Assembly (NCBI GenBank): GCA_036365515.1
Contig: CM070874.1
Span: 44,887,083 to 44,951,082 of the forward strand
Origin: Torymus aiolomorphi
Taxonomy: Eukaryota; Arthropoda; Insecta; Hymenoptera; Torymidae
Length of the DNA stretch: 64,000 bases
Direction of reading: 5' to 3'
In this document: positions 45,738 to 58,136 of the stretch, in pieces
How the letters are laid out: the number at the start of each line of letters is the position of its first letter
Numbering within the stretch: the first letter of the stretch is position 1
The notes under the pieces: model-generated
The model's input: only the letters and a program-made list of their open reading frames with translations
Database searches by the model: none
What the model was told of the DNA's origin: nothing
Program-made: the position numbers and the translations under genes

Positions 45738-45927
45738 ATCATTTCTATTATTTTATTCATATTTTATACATAATTTAAAAATTAATAATTTTGAATCTTC
45801 ATAAATGAATTTAATTATAATTATGTCATAAATTGTTGTAAAAATTATAAATTTTGTTATTAAAAATTCATTAAAGGAATAAGCAAATTAAGTTTGAGGA
45901 AGCCACGGGCCAATGAATTGGCAGCGG

Positions 45928-47231
45928 TTTTTTTATTTAAACAGAAAATACGTTTAAACATTTTTCTCGTGGGACAAGAGGTTTCTTCTTCATACAAAAC
46001 GATTTTGGTTAGAGAGGATTTTCCTATTGGTCAACTAGACCTTCTATTTCCTTGAAGAGGAATCCTTTTCGTACAAGAATAATTTGACAGTAAAGGGGTT
46101 TCTTTTGTGGCAAGAGGAATTCATTTTGGTAACCAAAACAATATTATTTTCCTCTTGGATCAAAATGATTCCATTTGCTACCAATGAACTTTTCTCTGCG
46201 TGTAGTCATTCTATCAGTATTTCAATACACACTTATAGAAAATAAAATGCTCCATGAAACTCAAATTATCTTTTACAAAAACATGTATGCATTTTTCCTG
46301 AATTCCAGAGGAAAGATAAACTAATTGAGGGTTCTTTGGTAATTTATTAGAGTAGACTTTTTTAAAAAGTGTATAAGTATCTGGCTATTTTCATCAATTA
46401 CATATGCAAAAGTTTGTACACCACCGAGAACGTAATTAATCTGGCGATGAATCTTGAAAATCTTCCTAGAGCTACTTACAATTAGTTCTGGAAAGTAAGT
46501 AAAACTTTCATTTATTATGCAATATAAGAGGCACGGGCTCCTGCCGACGACGGCTCCGGCTTCCTCGAACGGTGCACCGGCGCACTGTGGCCATAACAAT
46601 TTTTAGTTAAAAAAAGTCCATTTAAACGAATCGCAAGGCCGCATCGCCGCGATTTTTCTTTTCATTATCTTTTTATCTTCTTGCTTTAACTTGAAACATC
46701 TTTCATTTCTAAAAAAATTTTTGGGAAATATGTGACCTTTGTCATAAGCAGCAATAACTACAGCGCAACTTGATGCAGAGAGCTTATAAGTCAGCCGCTT
46801 CGGGTCCTCTTTGGACTAATCAAATGATTCATGGCGGTTAATAAAGGTGCGAGCAAGAGTCTTTTATTAAGACATTTAATCAGAGTGTCGAGAGTGAAGA
46901 ATGCAATCAAGCCAAACAAATATTTAACTCGCTCGCCCATATCGCCGCGGCACGTATTATCCGCGCTGACATTCTTGTTCAATTATGCCGATTGCCGGAA
47001 AAGGTATAAAGTGACGCGTGGCGCTGATAACAATTAAATCGAGGTTCGCGCGCTGGCTGTTTATTGGCCCGGCGCAATTCGTTCCGGCGAGAAACTCATT
47101 TCGCGCTGGCAGTTGCGATATCAATGATTGGATATTTTCGAGGAGTCAGCGGCGCGCCTGCGCAGAGGGGGAGGATTTTCTCGCGAATTCAGCGGATTTT
47201 AATTGTCTAATTGAGGTCAGCTGTCGGTTTT
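45928..47231. other. No gene recognised
   Basis: Moderate GC between 46780 and 47230. Short open frames are present but have no domain or splice support. Confidence 0.5.
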
Positions 47232-47279
47232 TCTATCGGTCAACAGCCCGATGCTTATCGCTTAGAAATGCAACCAATT
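47232..47279. repeat. Target-site duplication of LINE 1, left
   Basis: Forty-eight bases starting TCTATCGGTCAACAGCCC are repeated exactly at 49501-49548. Confidence 0.9.
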
Positions 47280-47483
47280 TATTTATTTATTTATTTCACC
47301 AAAATTAAATTTACATCGGTAAATCCTATAGAAGTATACGAGATACTTGTACATAGGTTGGTACAATACTTACAAAACTAAATACTTAAAACTAAAAAAT
47401 AAATATAATAATCTTTAATTTCGCAGTAACAAAACATAATTCATATAAAATGTGTACTCGCACATAACAAATTGATAAACATT

Positions 47484-48109
47484 TTAATAATTTGTAACAT
47501 CGTAATTAGATCTCATGAATTTTTTTAATTTAATTTTAATACTATTTTTATTACTAGATAGAGTTTTATACTCGTTTGGAAGATCATTGAAAGCGTGTAT
47601 GGCTGCCACATAACTTCTCTTATCGCTGACAGCTTTGTTCATTGTTGGTAATTGAATTGTTTTGTACCTAGTGTTTCTCGCTGTTTTTATAAATATTTCC
47701 TTCAGAGTTTCGTAATGATATAATAAACAAGTATACTTATAGACTTGGTTAATACTTAAAGGATTGTTATCGCCTAGAAAATTTCTATTTATTAATTTAA
47801 TAATTCTACCCTGTATTCTTTGTAGTAGGCGTATAAGGGTTTTATCTGCTGCACCCCAAGCTTTTATGAGACTATGGTAGAAGCATAGTAAACCATGCGA
47901 AGGGTTTTGGTATTCATTTTATTTCTAATTTTAGCAAAAATAAATATGAGATATTTGTTTTTTTTATAATATGTTGAACATGTATATCCCATTTCATATT
48001 ATAATCAAAATGTACCCCTGAATATTTAACGCACTCGACTCGTTTAATTGGTTGATTTTTAGTCTTAATAGATAGATCTTTGGGCACACTATTAAAGTAG
48101 AGACCAAAG

Positions 48110-48162
<53 letters not shown>

Positions 48163-49426
48163 TTTTATTTACATTCAGTGACAATTTATTACAAGCGAAC
48201 CAATCAGCAACATATTCAAGATATTTGTTCATTTTGTCTTGAGCTGACGTCCACGTTTTGTCACTTGATATGACAACAGTGTCATCAGCATATGACATTA
48301 TGGTCTCTTTTGGCATATCTTCCAGTAGATCATTTACATATAGTATAAATAGTAGAGGACCTAAGATAGTTCCTTGGGGAATACCAGTTGTAATTAATTT
48401 ATAAGAGCTTATGTATTCATTAATTTTAACATTTTGCAATCTATCTGAAAGATAGCTAGTTAATAGCTTTAGAGCGTTACCTCTTATTCCATATCTATCA
48501 AGTTTCTCTACTAAGATTTTATGATTCACCGTATCAAAAGCCTTTGCCAAATCCAAAAAGGCCGCGATTATTGGTATGCTCTTGTCTAGATTAGAATAGA
48601 TTATGTTTGTAAGATAGCTTAAAGCATCAGTAGTTCCCCTGTTTTTAACAAAACCATATTGTTTATCCGAAATTGTTACATGCGCTTAAGAAGGCATATA
48701 ATCGATTATATATAATTTTTTCAAAGATCTTAGCAATGTTTGAAATAAGCGAAATAGGTCTGTAGTTGAAGGCACATGACCTGTCTCCAGCTTTAAATAT
48801 GGGAACCACTTCTGCAGTTTTTTATACCCGAGGCCATTTGGAATTAACAATGCATAAGTTGAAAATATATTTTAAAGGTAGCGATATATACGCGGAGATC
48901 GTTTTTAAGGTCTTACTATTAATGCCATCTACACCTCCTGTTTTGTCTTTCATTTCGCTGATTATTTTATAAACTTCGAGCTGATTTGTAGGATTGATAA
49001 AGTTTGTTTTTGGATTTGTTCGAGGTAATTTTATATTTGCATTAGTCGAACGTTTAATTTTGTTACTTAAATTTAAACCTACATCACAAAAATATATGTT
49101 CATGTAATTAGCTATATTACATTTGTTATCTAATTTTTCATTATTTACTGTGAGGCTATTTATACTATTTACCTCTTTTTTTTCTTAGATAAGCTAGAGT
49201 TTATAAATTTCCATAATTTTTTGGGATTATTACTACAAGATTCCACTTGATCTTTTTCATGTTTAATTTTAGCATCTTTTATGACCTTATCTAATAATTT
49301 GACATAGGCTTTGTAGTCACTTTTTAATGTTACATTATCAGTATCGCTTCTCCATAAACTATAGAATTTTCCTTTGGTTTGACAGGATTTCATTATTGCG
49401 CTTGTGATCCATTTTTTTCTTGGCAC
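47484..49426 (-). pseudogene. LINE reverse transcriptase, Jockey/CR1-like, broken
   Basis: In element direction there is a linker between endonuclease and RT (49169-49426, ending at stops near a lysine run), then early RT (48822-49103). A frameshifted stretch with FNYRPISLIS-like coding follows (about 48700-48830), then the RT core. The core has DLAKAFDTVNH, TGIPQGTILGPLLFILYVND and the catalytic YADD (48113-48556). A TA microsatellite interrupts the protein after the core. The C-terminal part with KTLIRLLQRIQGRIIK continues to a stop at 47484. At least two frame breaks and the repeat expansion make it inactive. Confidence 0.85.
48114..48159. repeat. (TA)n microsatellite inside the LINE RT
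   Basis: About 23 TA units replace a short coding stretch just after the RT core. LINE-type coding resumes on the other side. Confidence 0.95.
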
Positions 49427-49500
49427 TAGACTTTTATTGTACCGTTTTTAGTTATTGATTATTGTAGCTTTATCTGTACATTCCTGTATCTGTACATTTC

Positions 49501-49548
49501 TCTATCGGTCAACAGCCCGATGCTTATCGCTTAGAAATGCAACCAATT
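49501..49548. repeat. Target-site duplication of LINE 1, right
   Basis: Exact copy of 47232-47279. Confidence 0.9.
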
Positions 49549-50344
49549 CCCGAGCACTTTAGATTTGTTAGCCGGCGCTGATTATAAAGATGCTGCGCGC
49601 ACAACAACACCGCTGCTCGCCGCCTAGCCCGACGAGCTGCTCTTTTTTACGAGCGCCGAGCTCCACTCCATCAACGCTTTTATTCCTATATGCGCAGAAA
49701 TTCCTTTCAATATTCCCTCCATAGCGACGCTACTCGCCATTCTCATTTTTTTTTTCTTTTCCTTTTGCCTTTTATGACTGCGGCTAATCACATTATATGG
49801 TCATTTCGATATTTTTTTTCTCTGCAAATCTTCCCTTTATTCTCGAGTTTCGACGTTATTAAAACCACGAGCTTTTTCATATTCATTCAAGACATGACGA
49901 TATGTAGCCTCTATATCAAGGTTGTACCCAGTTTAGATAGTATGATAAAAATATTGATAAATAATCAACCCATCAATGCTTGATCATTTATATTGTGAAG
50001 GTAATCAATTATCTCTTTAACAAAGTTTTATAGTTGCACTAACATCTGGTATATTGGCAGACGACTCTGTCCTGCTAACTTCACACTATATATTTCCGAT
50101 CCATGCGTCTGAACTCTTCACAAAAAGTTTAGTTCTCGATACAAATACCGTCAATGATTTCACTTCGTGTGCCTTAGCCAATGTCGAGCTCCGAGGAGTA
50201 AACGCAGTAGAGTGCAGGGATGAGGGCAACGAAATGGTGATCTCTTGAGGCGCGGACTATGGAAAAATAAAAATGCCGCCAGAGGATTTTAGTTTCGCTG
50301 TGGTAAACACTGTACTCCCATCTCTCTCGAAATCAGACTCTCGA
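49549..50344. other. No gene recognised
   Basis: Mixed composition. Nothing recognisable before the start of LINE 2. Part of it could be the LINE 2 5' UTR. Confidence 0.45.
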
Positions 50345-50360
50345 AATCCATGCTGTTAAG

Positions 50361-50765
50361 ATGCTATCACCGAATAGTAGTGCGCCGGGATCTCTCATAC
50401 TAGAGAACCAATTAACTATAACATCAGAAAATGCTCAAAAAAGTGAAATCATTGACGGTCCGAGGAGTGCATTCTCTTTGCTAGTTAGACTATCCAGTGG
50501 AGAGTTACTTACGCAAATTTTTAAAGAAAAAAGAAACCTCACAATTTTCTCGCTAATGGATCTAAATCCGTCACTTATTGGTGATATTTCAACCACTAAA
50601 CGAAGCCAAACTAACATCTTTATAAATTATTATCTACAAAAAGAAAAGTATAATGAATTTAAAAAAACTAAGAACCTATGCAAAGTCAATTGGTCTTAAA
50701 TATGTGTGGCATAGAAGTGGAAAATTTTCCATCAAGAAGAGAGACGGGAGAAAGCATACGTTTTT
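50361..50765 (+). pseudogene. LINE 2 ORF1, FP/gag-like
   Basis: The open segment to 50699 contains RSAFSLLVRLSSGELLTQI and INYYLQKEKYNEFKKTK. After a frame change near 50685 it continues as a KYVWHRSGKFSIKKRDGR-like block to a TAG at about 50763. The block order resembles the C-terminal half of insect LINE ORF1 proteins with a baculovirus-FP-type domain. The N-terminal part and any start are uncertain. Confidence 0.55.
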
Positions 50766-51044
50766 TCTACAACAAAACATCTAGATAGTATATTATTAAA
50801 ATCAGAGAAAGTAAATAAAAATAAAATTAACACGAATGTAAATGCTGAATCTGGACAACAAAATAACAACAATGACAAAAATAACAAAAATAACCAAAAG
50901 GCTACTTCTAGCAACATTAATGAAGAACATGATGGAATAAACCACAAACAAAGTAAAACTGTGAATAAGACTAAAGCAAAGGATAAAAAAACTAAAAACC
51001 AGAAAGTTACAAATACACCAATAATACAAACTCAAAACGTATCC

Positions 51045-53896
51045 TCTCCCGCGTGACTAGATAAGCTCTCCACTGAAAGTCGTAAGAGAGATCGGGGAGT
51101 GCTGAGAGCATTGTTCATTAATGCAACTTCTTTCAAGAAGCACGTTGATCAAGTTCGCATATTTCTGTGTGATAACCCGACCTGTGACTTATTTGGTGTG
51201 GTAGAAACTAAGCTGGACCCCTGTATCTCAGATGACGTCATTCAGGTCCGAGGATTTAAAGTATTTAGGCAGGATAGAAACAAGGATGGGGGAGGGGGAA
51301 GATGTTGCCCTTTATGTACGGAAAACCTATATATGTGAGTTTTTAACATCATCTGATACGCAAGCGAGCGGTAAACCAGGGAAACCCGAATATATTTTCT
51401 GTTCCGTCAAAAAGGGTGACACCGAGCCATTGCTGGTGTCTGTCATTTATAGACCTCCAGGTATATCTTTCACCAAAGACTCCAACCTTATTGATAAATT
51501 AAGGGATTACTGTGCTTGTTTCTCACGGAAACTTATCCTTGGAGACCTGAATGCCGATCTCCTGAAAGATGGCCATGAAGCACAATTTGTCAGCAAACTT
51601 TCAGCTGAACTATCGTTACAGGTCGTGCAGCATGGTGCCACGAATCACCACACACGCAGCTCTCATACATAGATTGACCTTATTCTTGTCGATGAAAATG
51701 ATACAGTACTGGACGCACGTAACATCCCGGCGAACTTTCACAGCACTCACAACATAACTGTCGTATCTCTCACATGGGTAAAATAGCCACTAGACAACAT
51801 AGGACCCATTGAGTATAGAATGTATAAAGATATAAATCCATCTGAACTGGCTGTCGTTTTGTGTGCTTGTGATTGGTCGTCATTTACTGACGGTACAAAT
51901 ATTGACACTGACGCTGCTCTAAACTGCCTCTGTGACAACCTAACGAGAGCAATAGAACAACTTGCTCCGCTAAAAACTTAAAAACCTAAAAAGAACAAAC
52001 TGCCATGGGCTGGAGCGGAGCTAAACCCTCTGCAACAAAAACGTGACGCTGCATGCAGACGTTTCAAGAGAACAAGAGACAAATTTTTCTTAGAACAGTT
52101 TTTATCACTTCGACAAACTGCTGATGACCTTGCTACACAGGCTAGGACATTATACTATCACAATAGGCTGACAGAGGCTCTGGCAAATAGTAATGTTTGA
52201 AAGGAGCTCAAAGACCTGGGGCTGCTATCCAAACCGGATGAGGATTTGAATGGTCTGGCGCCGGATGAACTGAATCAGCACTTTGATGGAGTATCAGTCT
52301 CGTTGCAGGACAGTGATGGGAGGTGTAAGGATGTCTTAAATACTGCAAGTTTGGAAGGTTTCAAGTTCAAAGAGGTTGGCTTGGCAGATGTCGTCCTTGC
52401 AGTCTCCCATTTCTCGTCTCAGGCTCGTGGTGAGGATGGCATTACCCAAAGTGTTGTTGCTAAAGCCCTCCCTATAATTGGGGAACATCTTGTGGGGTTG
52501 TTCAACTCCTCCTTTGCGCTGGGTGTTTTCCCGGATCTCTGAAAGAAAGCTCGCCGTAAGACCTATGAAAAAATGCGCTGCGCCAAAGAGTCCATTTGAT
52601 TTTAGGCCAATTTCGATTTTATGCTTTCTTTCAAAGGTTCTAAAGAAGATTGCACTACACCAAATGCAAGAGTTTCTGAAAAAAGAGAAAATCCTTGATC
52701 CTGTGCAGACGGGTTTTAAAAAACATCACTCAACTGTGACAGCGCTCCTTAAATTGACAGAGGATATACGTCGCGGCATCGACAGGAAATACGTCACGTT
52801 ACTGCTACTGTTTGACTTTAGTAAGGCATTCGACACAATTTCTTCCTCTCGTCTTCTCGAAAGGCTGAGATTGATGGGATTCTCCAGAACTGCTCTTCAG
52901 TGGATAAGCTCCTACACTTCTGGTAGGCAATAATGTGTTTAGACACAGTCCCAAGGTTCATCTTCGTAGTTAAACACGAATCTTGGAGTACCGCAAGGAT
53001 CAATTCTGGAACCCTTGTTGTTTTGTCTATACATCAACGACATACGTGATGTACTTGACTCGAGATGCATCAATCATATACTGTATGCTGATGACTTACA
53101 GGTTTGTGTACAAGTGCCCAAAGAAAATCTAGATGTGTGCATCCAAACACTGCAGCAGGCGGCAAGGGTGGTGTCGGGGTGAACCGTGGGCGTCTCTCTC
53201 AAACTCAACAAGCTAAAAACAAAGGCAATTGTCTTCGGCGGAAATCGTTTTATTAATGATTTTTACTCAAGTGCTGCGTCGAGGACAATCGACCTCGGAG
53301 ATGGTGTTGGTATCCCATTCTCTGACACCGTCACAAGTCTTGATGTTGTACATGTTACCAAGAAATTCAATCGAGTGATGTTTGCACTACGATTCTTTCG
53401 GCGTTACACCACAGAGGCTTTGCGTAAAAATCTCGCAACCGCTCTGCCGTTCCCTCATCCGGACTATTGCTCAATAGTTTTTCTTGATGCATCTCAAGAG
53501 TTAAAAACCAGACTGCAAAGACTGCAAAATTCAGGTGTGAGATATGTGTTAGATTTGGGTCGGGGTGATCGTATTTCTCCCCATAGAGCAGTTCTGAGCT
53601 GGCTACGCATTGAATGGAGGAGACACTATTTCATGGGGATATTGATGTATAAAATCATGCGTATGCATAACCCGAACTACCTTGAGAGTCTCTTCACTCG
53701 GTATCTGCCCAGATCTGCCACTAGGAGCGAAATTAAAGAATTAACAGCACCCCTGATGCGCACTGAAACTGGAATAAAATCGTTCAGCGTACGAGGTGCG
53801 CACCTCTGGAACTCTCTGCCTGCTGAGGTTAGAAATCTTCCATCGCTCAGCAGGTTTAAGGCTGCTCTAAGAAGGCACTTTCTCACATTAGACTAA
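51045..53896 (+). pseudogene. LINE 2 ORF2: APE endonuclease and reverse transcriptase, broken
   Basis: The endonuclease part has FGVVETKLDP (catalytic Glu region) and then, after a +1/-1 break near 51290, VIYRPPG and LGDLNADLL. In-frame stops occur near 51670, 51785, 51980 and 52198. RT resumes with DFRPISILCFLSKVLKKIA, HSTVTALLKLTEDI, LLLFDFSKAFDTI (52478-52933), NLGVPQGSILEPLLF (about 52980) and HILYADDLQ (about 53080). The C-terminal LINE domain (53186-53896) has RRLQNSGVRYVLDL-like and HLWNSLPAEVRNL motifs. The family is Jockey/CR1-like. It has been inactive for a long time. Confidence 0.85.
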
Positions 53897-53930
53897 CCAC
53901 TTACAAAACGGGCGATCTCTATATGTTAGT

Positions 53931-53939
53931 TTTCCTAAA
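53931..53939. repeat. Target-site duplication of the Foldback-like element, left
   Basis: TTTCCTAAA here against TTTCCTAAT at 60054-60062, eight of nine bases identical. Confidence 0.7.
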
Positions 53940-54039
53940 CGTCCTTTAAGTTGGCAGGTCACTTTCGGAAAATCGTCATTATTACTATTGGATAATTTGC
54001 CGCTAATTATCCGTAAATTATCCGTAAAAGCCAAAAATT

Positions 54040-55650
54040 TGCCGCACCCCATTAAAAAAAATACAGGGTGCACTGCCAGCTTAATTTTAAGATAGCAGGA
54101 CACTATCGTAATCAATAAATAAAAAAAAATGGTTCGGTGGGAATTTGCCACTAATTATCCGCAGTTGATCTGTAAAGGTCCGAAATTTGCCGCACTTTAT
54201 TTATAAAAAATACCCGGACGCACTGCCAGCTTAATATTAAGATAGCAGGACACTATCCTAAAATTAAAGAATAAAAAAAATTGGTTCGGGGGGAATTTGC
54301 CGCTAATTATTCGCAGTTGATCTGCAAAGGTCCGAAATTTGCCGCACTTTATTCATAAAAAATAACCGGACGCACTGCCAGCTTAATATTAAGATAGCAG
54401 GACACTATCATAAAAACAATGAATAAAAAAATAATAGTTCGGGGGAAATTTGCCGCTAATTATCCGCAGTTGATTTGTAAAAGTCCGAAATTTGTCGCAC
54501 TTTATTTATAAAAAATACCCGGACGCACTACCAGCTTAATATTAAGATAGCAGGACATTATTATAAAAACAATGAATAAAAAATAATGTTTCGGGGGGAA
54601 TTTGCAGCTAATTATCCGCAGTTGAACTGTAAAGTTTCCAAATTAATCGCAATTTATTGATAAACAATACCCGGACGCACTGCAAGCAGTTTATCATGAT
54701 AGTAATGGGTCTGAACTTTGCAACGTTGGACTGCAACGAAATAAAAAAATAATTTATTTTACTTCACGTTTATACTAAATAATATTAATTAAGTGTAGAT
54801 TTTATGTGTTATAATATAAAATAACCTCATAACAAAGCTTTAGATAAAATTTCTATTGTTAAATAACTTTAATCAATCGTAAAAAATTATTTCGTTGCAT
54901 TCCAACCATACCAACTTCAGACCCCAGTGATAGCAAGACACAGTCGTAAAAACAATGAATAAAAAAAAATAGTTCGGGGGGAATTTACCGCTAATTATCC
55001 GCAGTTGAACTGTAAAGGTCCGAAATTTGCCGCACTTTAATTATAAAAAATATCCGGATGCACTGACAGCTTAATATTAAGATAGAGGGACACTATCGCA
55101 AAATCAATTAATAAAAAAAAATGGTTCGGTGGGAATTTTCCCCTAATTATCCGGAATGATCTGCAAAGGTCCGAAATTTGCCGCACTTTAATTATAAAAA
55201 ATATCCGGACGCACTTCCAGCTTAATATTAAGATAGCCGGACACTATCGCAAAATCAATTAATAAAAAAAAATGGTTCGGTGGGAATTTTCCGCTAATTA
55301 TCCGGAGGTGATCTGCAAAGGTCCGAAATTTGCCGCACTTTATTTATAAAAAATACCCGAACGCACTACCAGCTTAATATTAAGATAGCAGGACACTATC
55401 CTAAAATTAAAGAATAAAAAAAAATGGTTCGGGGGGAATTTGCCGCTAATTATCCGCAGTCGATGTGTAAAGGTCCGAAATTTGACGCACTTTATTTATA
55501 AAAAATATTCGGACGCACTGCCAGCTTAATATTAAGATAACAGGACACTATCATAAAAACCATAAATAAAAAAATGGTTCGGGGAGAATTTGCCGCTAAT
55601 TATCCGCAGTTGATGTGTAAAGGTACGAAACGGTTTTTCTTTTATTAAAA
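54040..55650. repeat. 152-bp satellite array, left arm
   Basis: Units repeat at about 54152, 54304, 54457 and 54609, and again after a nested 220-bp insertion. Each holds GGACGCACTGCCAGCTTAAT, ATTAAGATAGCAGGACACTA, a GAATTTGCCGCTAATTATCC block and AAAGGTCCGAAATTTGCCGC. The last units are more diverged. Confidence 0.9.
54706..54926. mobile_element. 220-bp MITE nested in the satellite, copy 1
   Basis: The ends GGGTCTGAACTTTGCAACG and GGGGTCTGAAGTTGGTATGG run inward with shared TGCAACGAAATAA further in. The core is AT-rich. Confidence 0.75.
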
Positions 55651-56635
55651 TTAAATATCTCGGCAACAAATGAAGCTAATTAAATGAGACAAAATGGAAA
55701 TTGTTCGTTATTAAGAATAACGTGTTTATGGCTTGTGTTTGATGTTCGTAGATGCAATAGTTTTACTGGCAGAGCGATATAATCAATGAATTTGTTAATA
55801 ACAATTTATTTCCTGGTTTTTCGAAAAAGTACCTAAGAAGTTCGTAAAATACGTACAAAAACCAATTAATCGCCCAAGGATATGTAACTGTACAAAAACT
55901 TTATGCGAAAAGTGGCTGGGCATCCGCATTAAAAGTACAGCCTGTGTATTACACAGGACCACAAATTTTGGTTTTCGATTATCGTGAGCAAACAAACGCA
56001 TGTCCTCTAAACATATTTTCGGTTGCTGAACTCGAATCTGTTCAGTATTTTTACCTATCACGTCCACACTTTTAGTCCATTACGAAAATGTGTTCAATTT
56101 TAACCAAATCAACGTATCACGCGCATATTTTTTTTTCTTGATATTTTGTAGTGGCAGCCCTGCGCGCCCGCGTGTGTACCGCTGTGAGCATCGTCTATAC
56201 ATAAGAGACTCTCTACCTACTGAGCTTTTGGCTCTGTGCTTTGTGTGCTCCATAAAAAATATCATTGTCCGAAATTTAGCATACTCGTGATCAGGGTTCC
56301 AAATAATTAATTAAAATTTGAATTAGTTAGCCCGTTTAATTAAGAATAAAATTTTTAATCCCTAATTAATTAAACGAGTTTTAAAAGAGACGCTTATGTT
56401 TCTCTTAGCATAAGGAAATCCGCGTTATAAATTGAACACATTATACCGTACAAGGAGTCGAGCTCTCGAAGACGAGCTTTGCATGCGTACATTCACATAA
56501 GTATAAGAAGGTTCGCAAAAAAATGTGAAAAGGGCTTTCCGAAATTTTTCGATCTGGCAGGGCAATTTATAAAAATAGAAAATATTACTTCTGAAACATT
56601 TGCCGCTTATTATTCGTGATTCAATCGTGTAACTA
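55650..56635. other. Core of the Foldback-like element, no recognised gene
   Basis: A minus-strand frame at 55795-56067 has mixed, protein-like composition but no ATG start and no domain I know. An inverted ATTAATTAAAATT/AATTTTTAATCCCTAATTAATT motif lies near 56300-56385. Confidence 0.45.
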
Positions 56636-56639
56636 AGGC

Positions 56640-57025
56640 CTTTGCAAAAGTGGAGGCACGTAGACAGGCTACCTATAAAATTATCAATCAAATAAGTTCT
56701 CAACGCAAGTAGACGGAGGATGCCAATGACACGCAGAAAAACAGAGTCACACAAACCGGCTGCCTTATAAAATCAAATAATTTCTAAACATAAATAGGCG
56801 GACGAAGCGAGTTACACGCAGGAAAGTTAGGACACGCAGATGGGCTACCGATGAAATTTTCAATAAAATAATTTCTAAACCCGAATAGGCGGGGAATCTA
56901 GTTTCACGTAGGAAAGTGGCGATACGCAGACAGACTAGATATCAAATTATCGCAATGAAATTTCTAAACGCAAATACTCGGGGGAAGCGAGTTACACGAA
57001 GTAACGTGGAAGCACGCGGTCTCGA
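56640..57025. repeat. Diverged tandem repeat, period about 90-95 bp
   Basis: Four to five units share AATTTCTAAACNNAAATAGGCGG, GAAGCGAGTTACACG and ACGCAGAYGGGCTACC-type words. They belong to the core and not to the 152-bp satellite. Confidence 0.7.
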
Positions 57026-57916
57026 AGTATAAATTTTTTAAAAATAAAGTACGACAAATTTCGGACCTTTACAGATCAATTGCGGATAATTTGCGGCAAA
57101 TTCCCCCGTCTATTTTTTTTTTTTTCATTGATTTTATGATAGTGTCCTGCTATCTTAATATTAAGCTGGCAGTGCGTCCGGTTATTTTTTATAAATAAAG
57201 TGCGTCAAATTTCGGATCCTTATAGAGCAACTGCGGATAATTAGCGGCAAATTCCCACCGAACCATTTTTTTTTATTCTTTAATTTTAGGATAGTATCCT
57301 GCTATCTTAATATTAAGCTGGCAGTGCGTCCGAGTATTTTTTAAAAATAAAGTGCGGCAAATTTCGGACCTTTACACATCAACTGCGGATAATTAGCGGC
57401 AAATTCTCCCCGAACCATTTTTTTTATTTATGGTTTTTATGATAGTGTCCTGTTATCTTAATATTAAGCTGGCAGTGCGTCCGGATATTTTTTATAAATA
57501 AAGTTCGGCAAATTTCGGACCTTTACACATCAACTGCGGATAATTAGCGGCAAATTCCCCCCGAACCATTTTTTTTTTTATTCTTTAATTTTAGGATAGT
57601 GTCCTGCTATCTTAATATTAAGCTGGCAGTGCGTTCGGGTATTTTTTATAAATAAAGTGCGGCAAATTTCGGACCTTTGCAGGTCAACTCCGGATAATTA
57701 GGGGAAAATTCCCATCGAACCATTTTTTTTTATTAATTGATTTTGCGATAGTGTCCCTCTATCTTAATATTAAGCTGTCAGTGCATCCGGATATTTTTTA
57801 TAATTAAAGTGCGGCAAATTTCGGACCTTTACAGTTCAACTGCGGATAATTAGCGGCAAATTCCCCCGAACTATATTTTTTTATTCATTGTTTTTACGAC
57901 TGTGTCTTGCTATCAC

Positions 57917-58136
57917 TGGGGTCTGAAGTTGGTATGGTTGGAATGCAACGAAATAATTTTTTACGATTGATTAAAGTTATTTAACAATAGAAATTTTATC
58001 TAAAGCTTTGTTATGATGTTATTTTATATTATAACACATAAAATCTACACTTAATTAATATTATTTAGTATAAACGTGAAGTAAAATAAATTATTTTTTT
58101 ATTTTGTTGCAGTCCAACGTTGCAAAGTTCAGACCC
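57917..58136. mobile_element. 220-bp MITE nested in the satellite, copy 2
   Basis: Reverse complement of 54706-54926 with few changes. Confidence 0.75.

Larger units (their letters stand above)
40526..45927. mobile_element. 5.4-kb TIR element without transposase
   Basis: The two ends are inverted copies for about 160 bp. CCGCTGCCAATTCATTGGCM opens both, followed by GTRGCTTCCTCAA and AACAAAATTTATAATTTTT. The interior is AT-rich, with several inverted and direct repeats, a CA microsatellite, a tandem array, a GC-rich hairpin and a nested small element. No coding frame is convincing, so it is non-autonomous. Target duplication is obscured by the flanking poly-A and poly-T. Confidence 0.8.
47280..49500 (-). 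mobile_element. 5'-truncated non-LTR retrotransposon (LINE 1)
   Basis: Bounded by exact 48-bp direct repeats. In element orientation it ends with an (AAAT)n tail (plus-strand TTTATTTATTTATTTATTT at 47280-47298). It lacks the endonuclease region, consistent with 5' truncation during target-primed reverse transcription. Confidence 0.88.
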
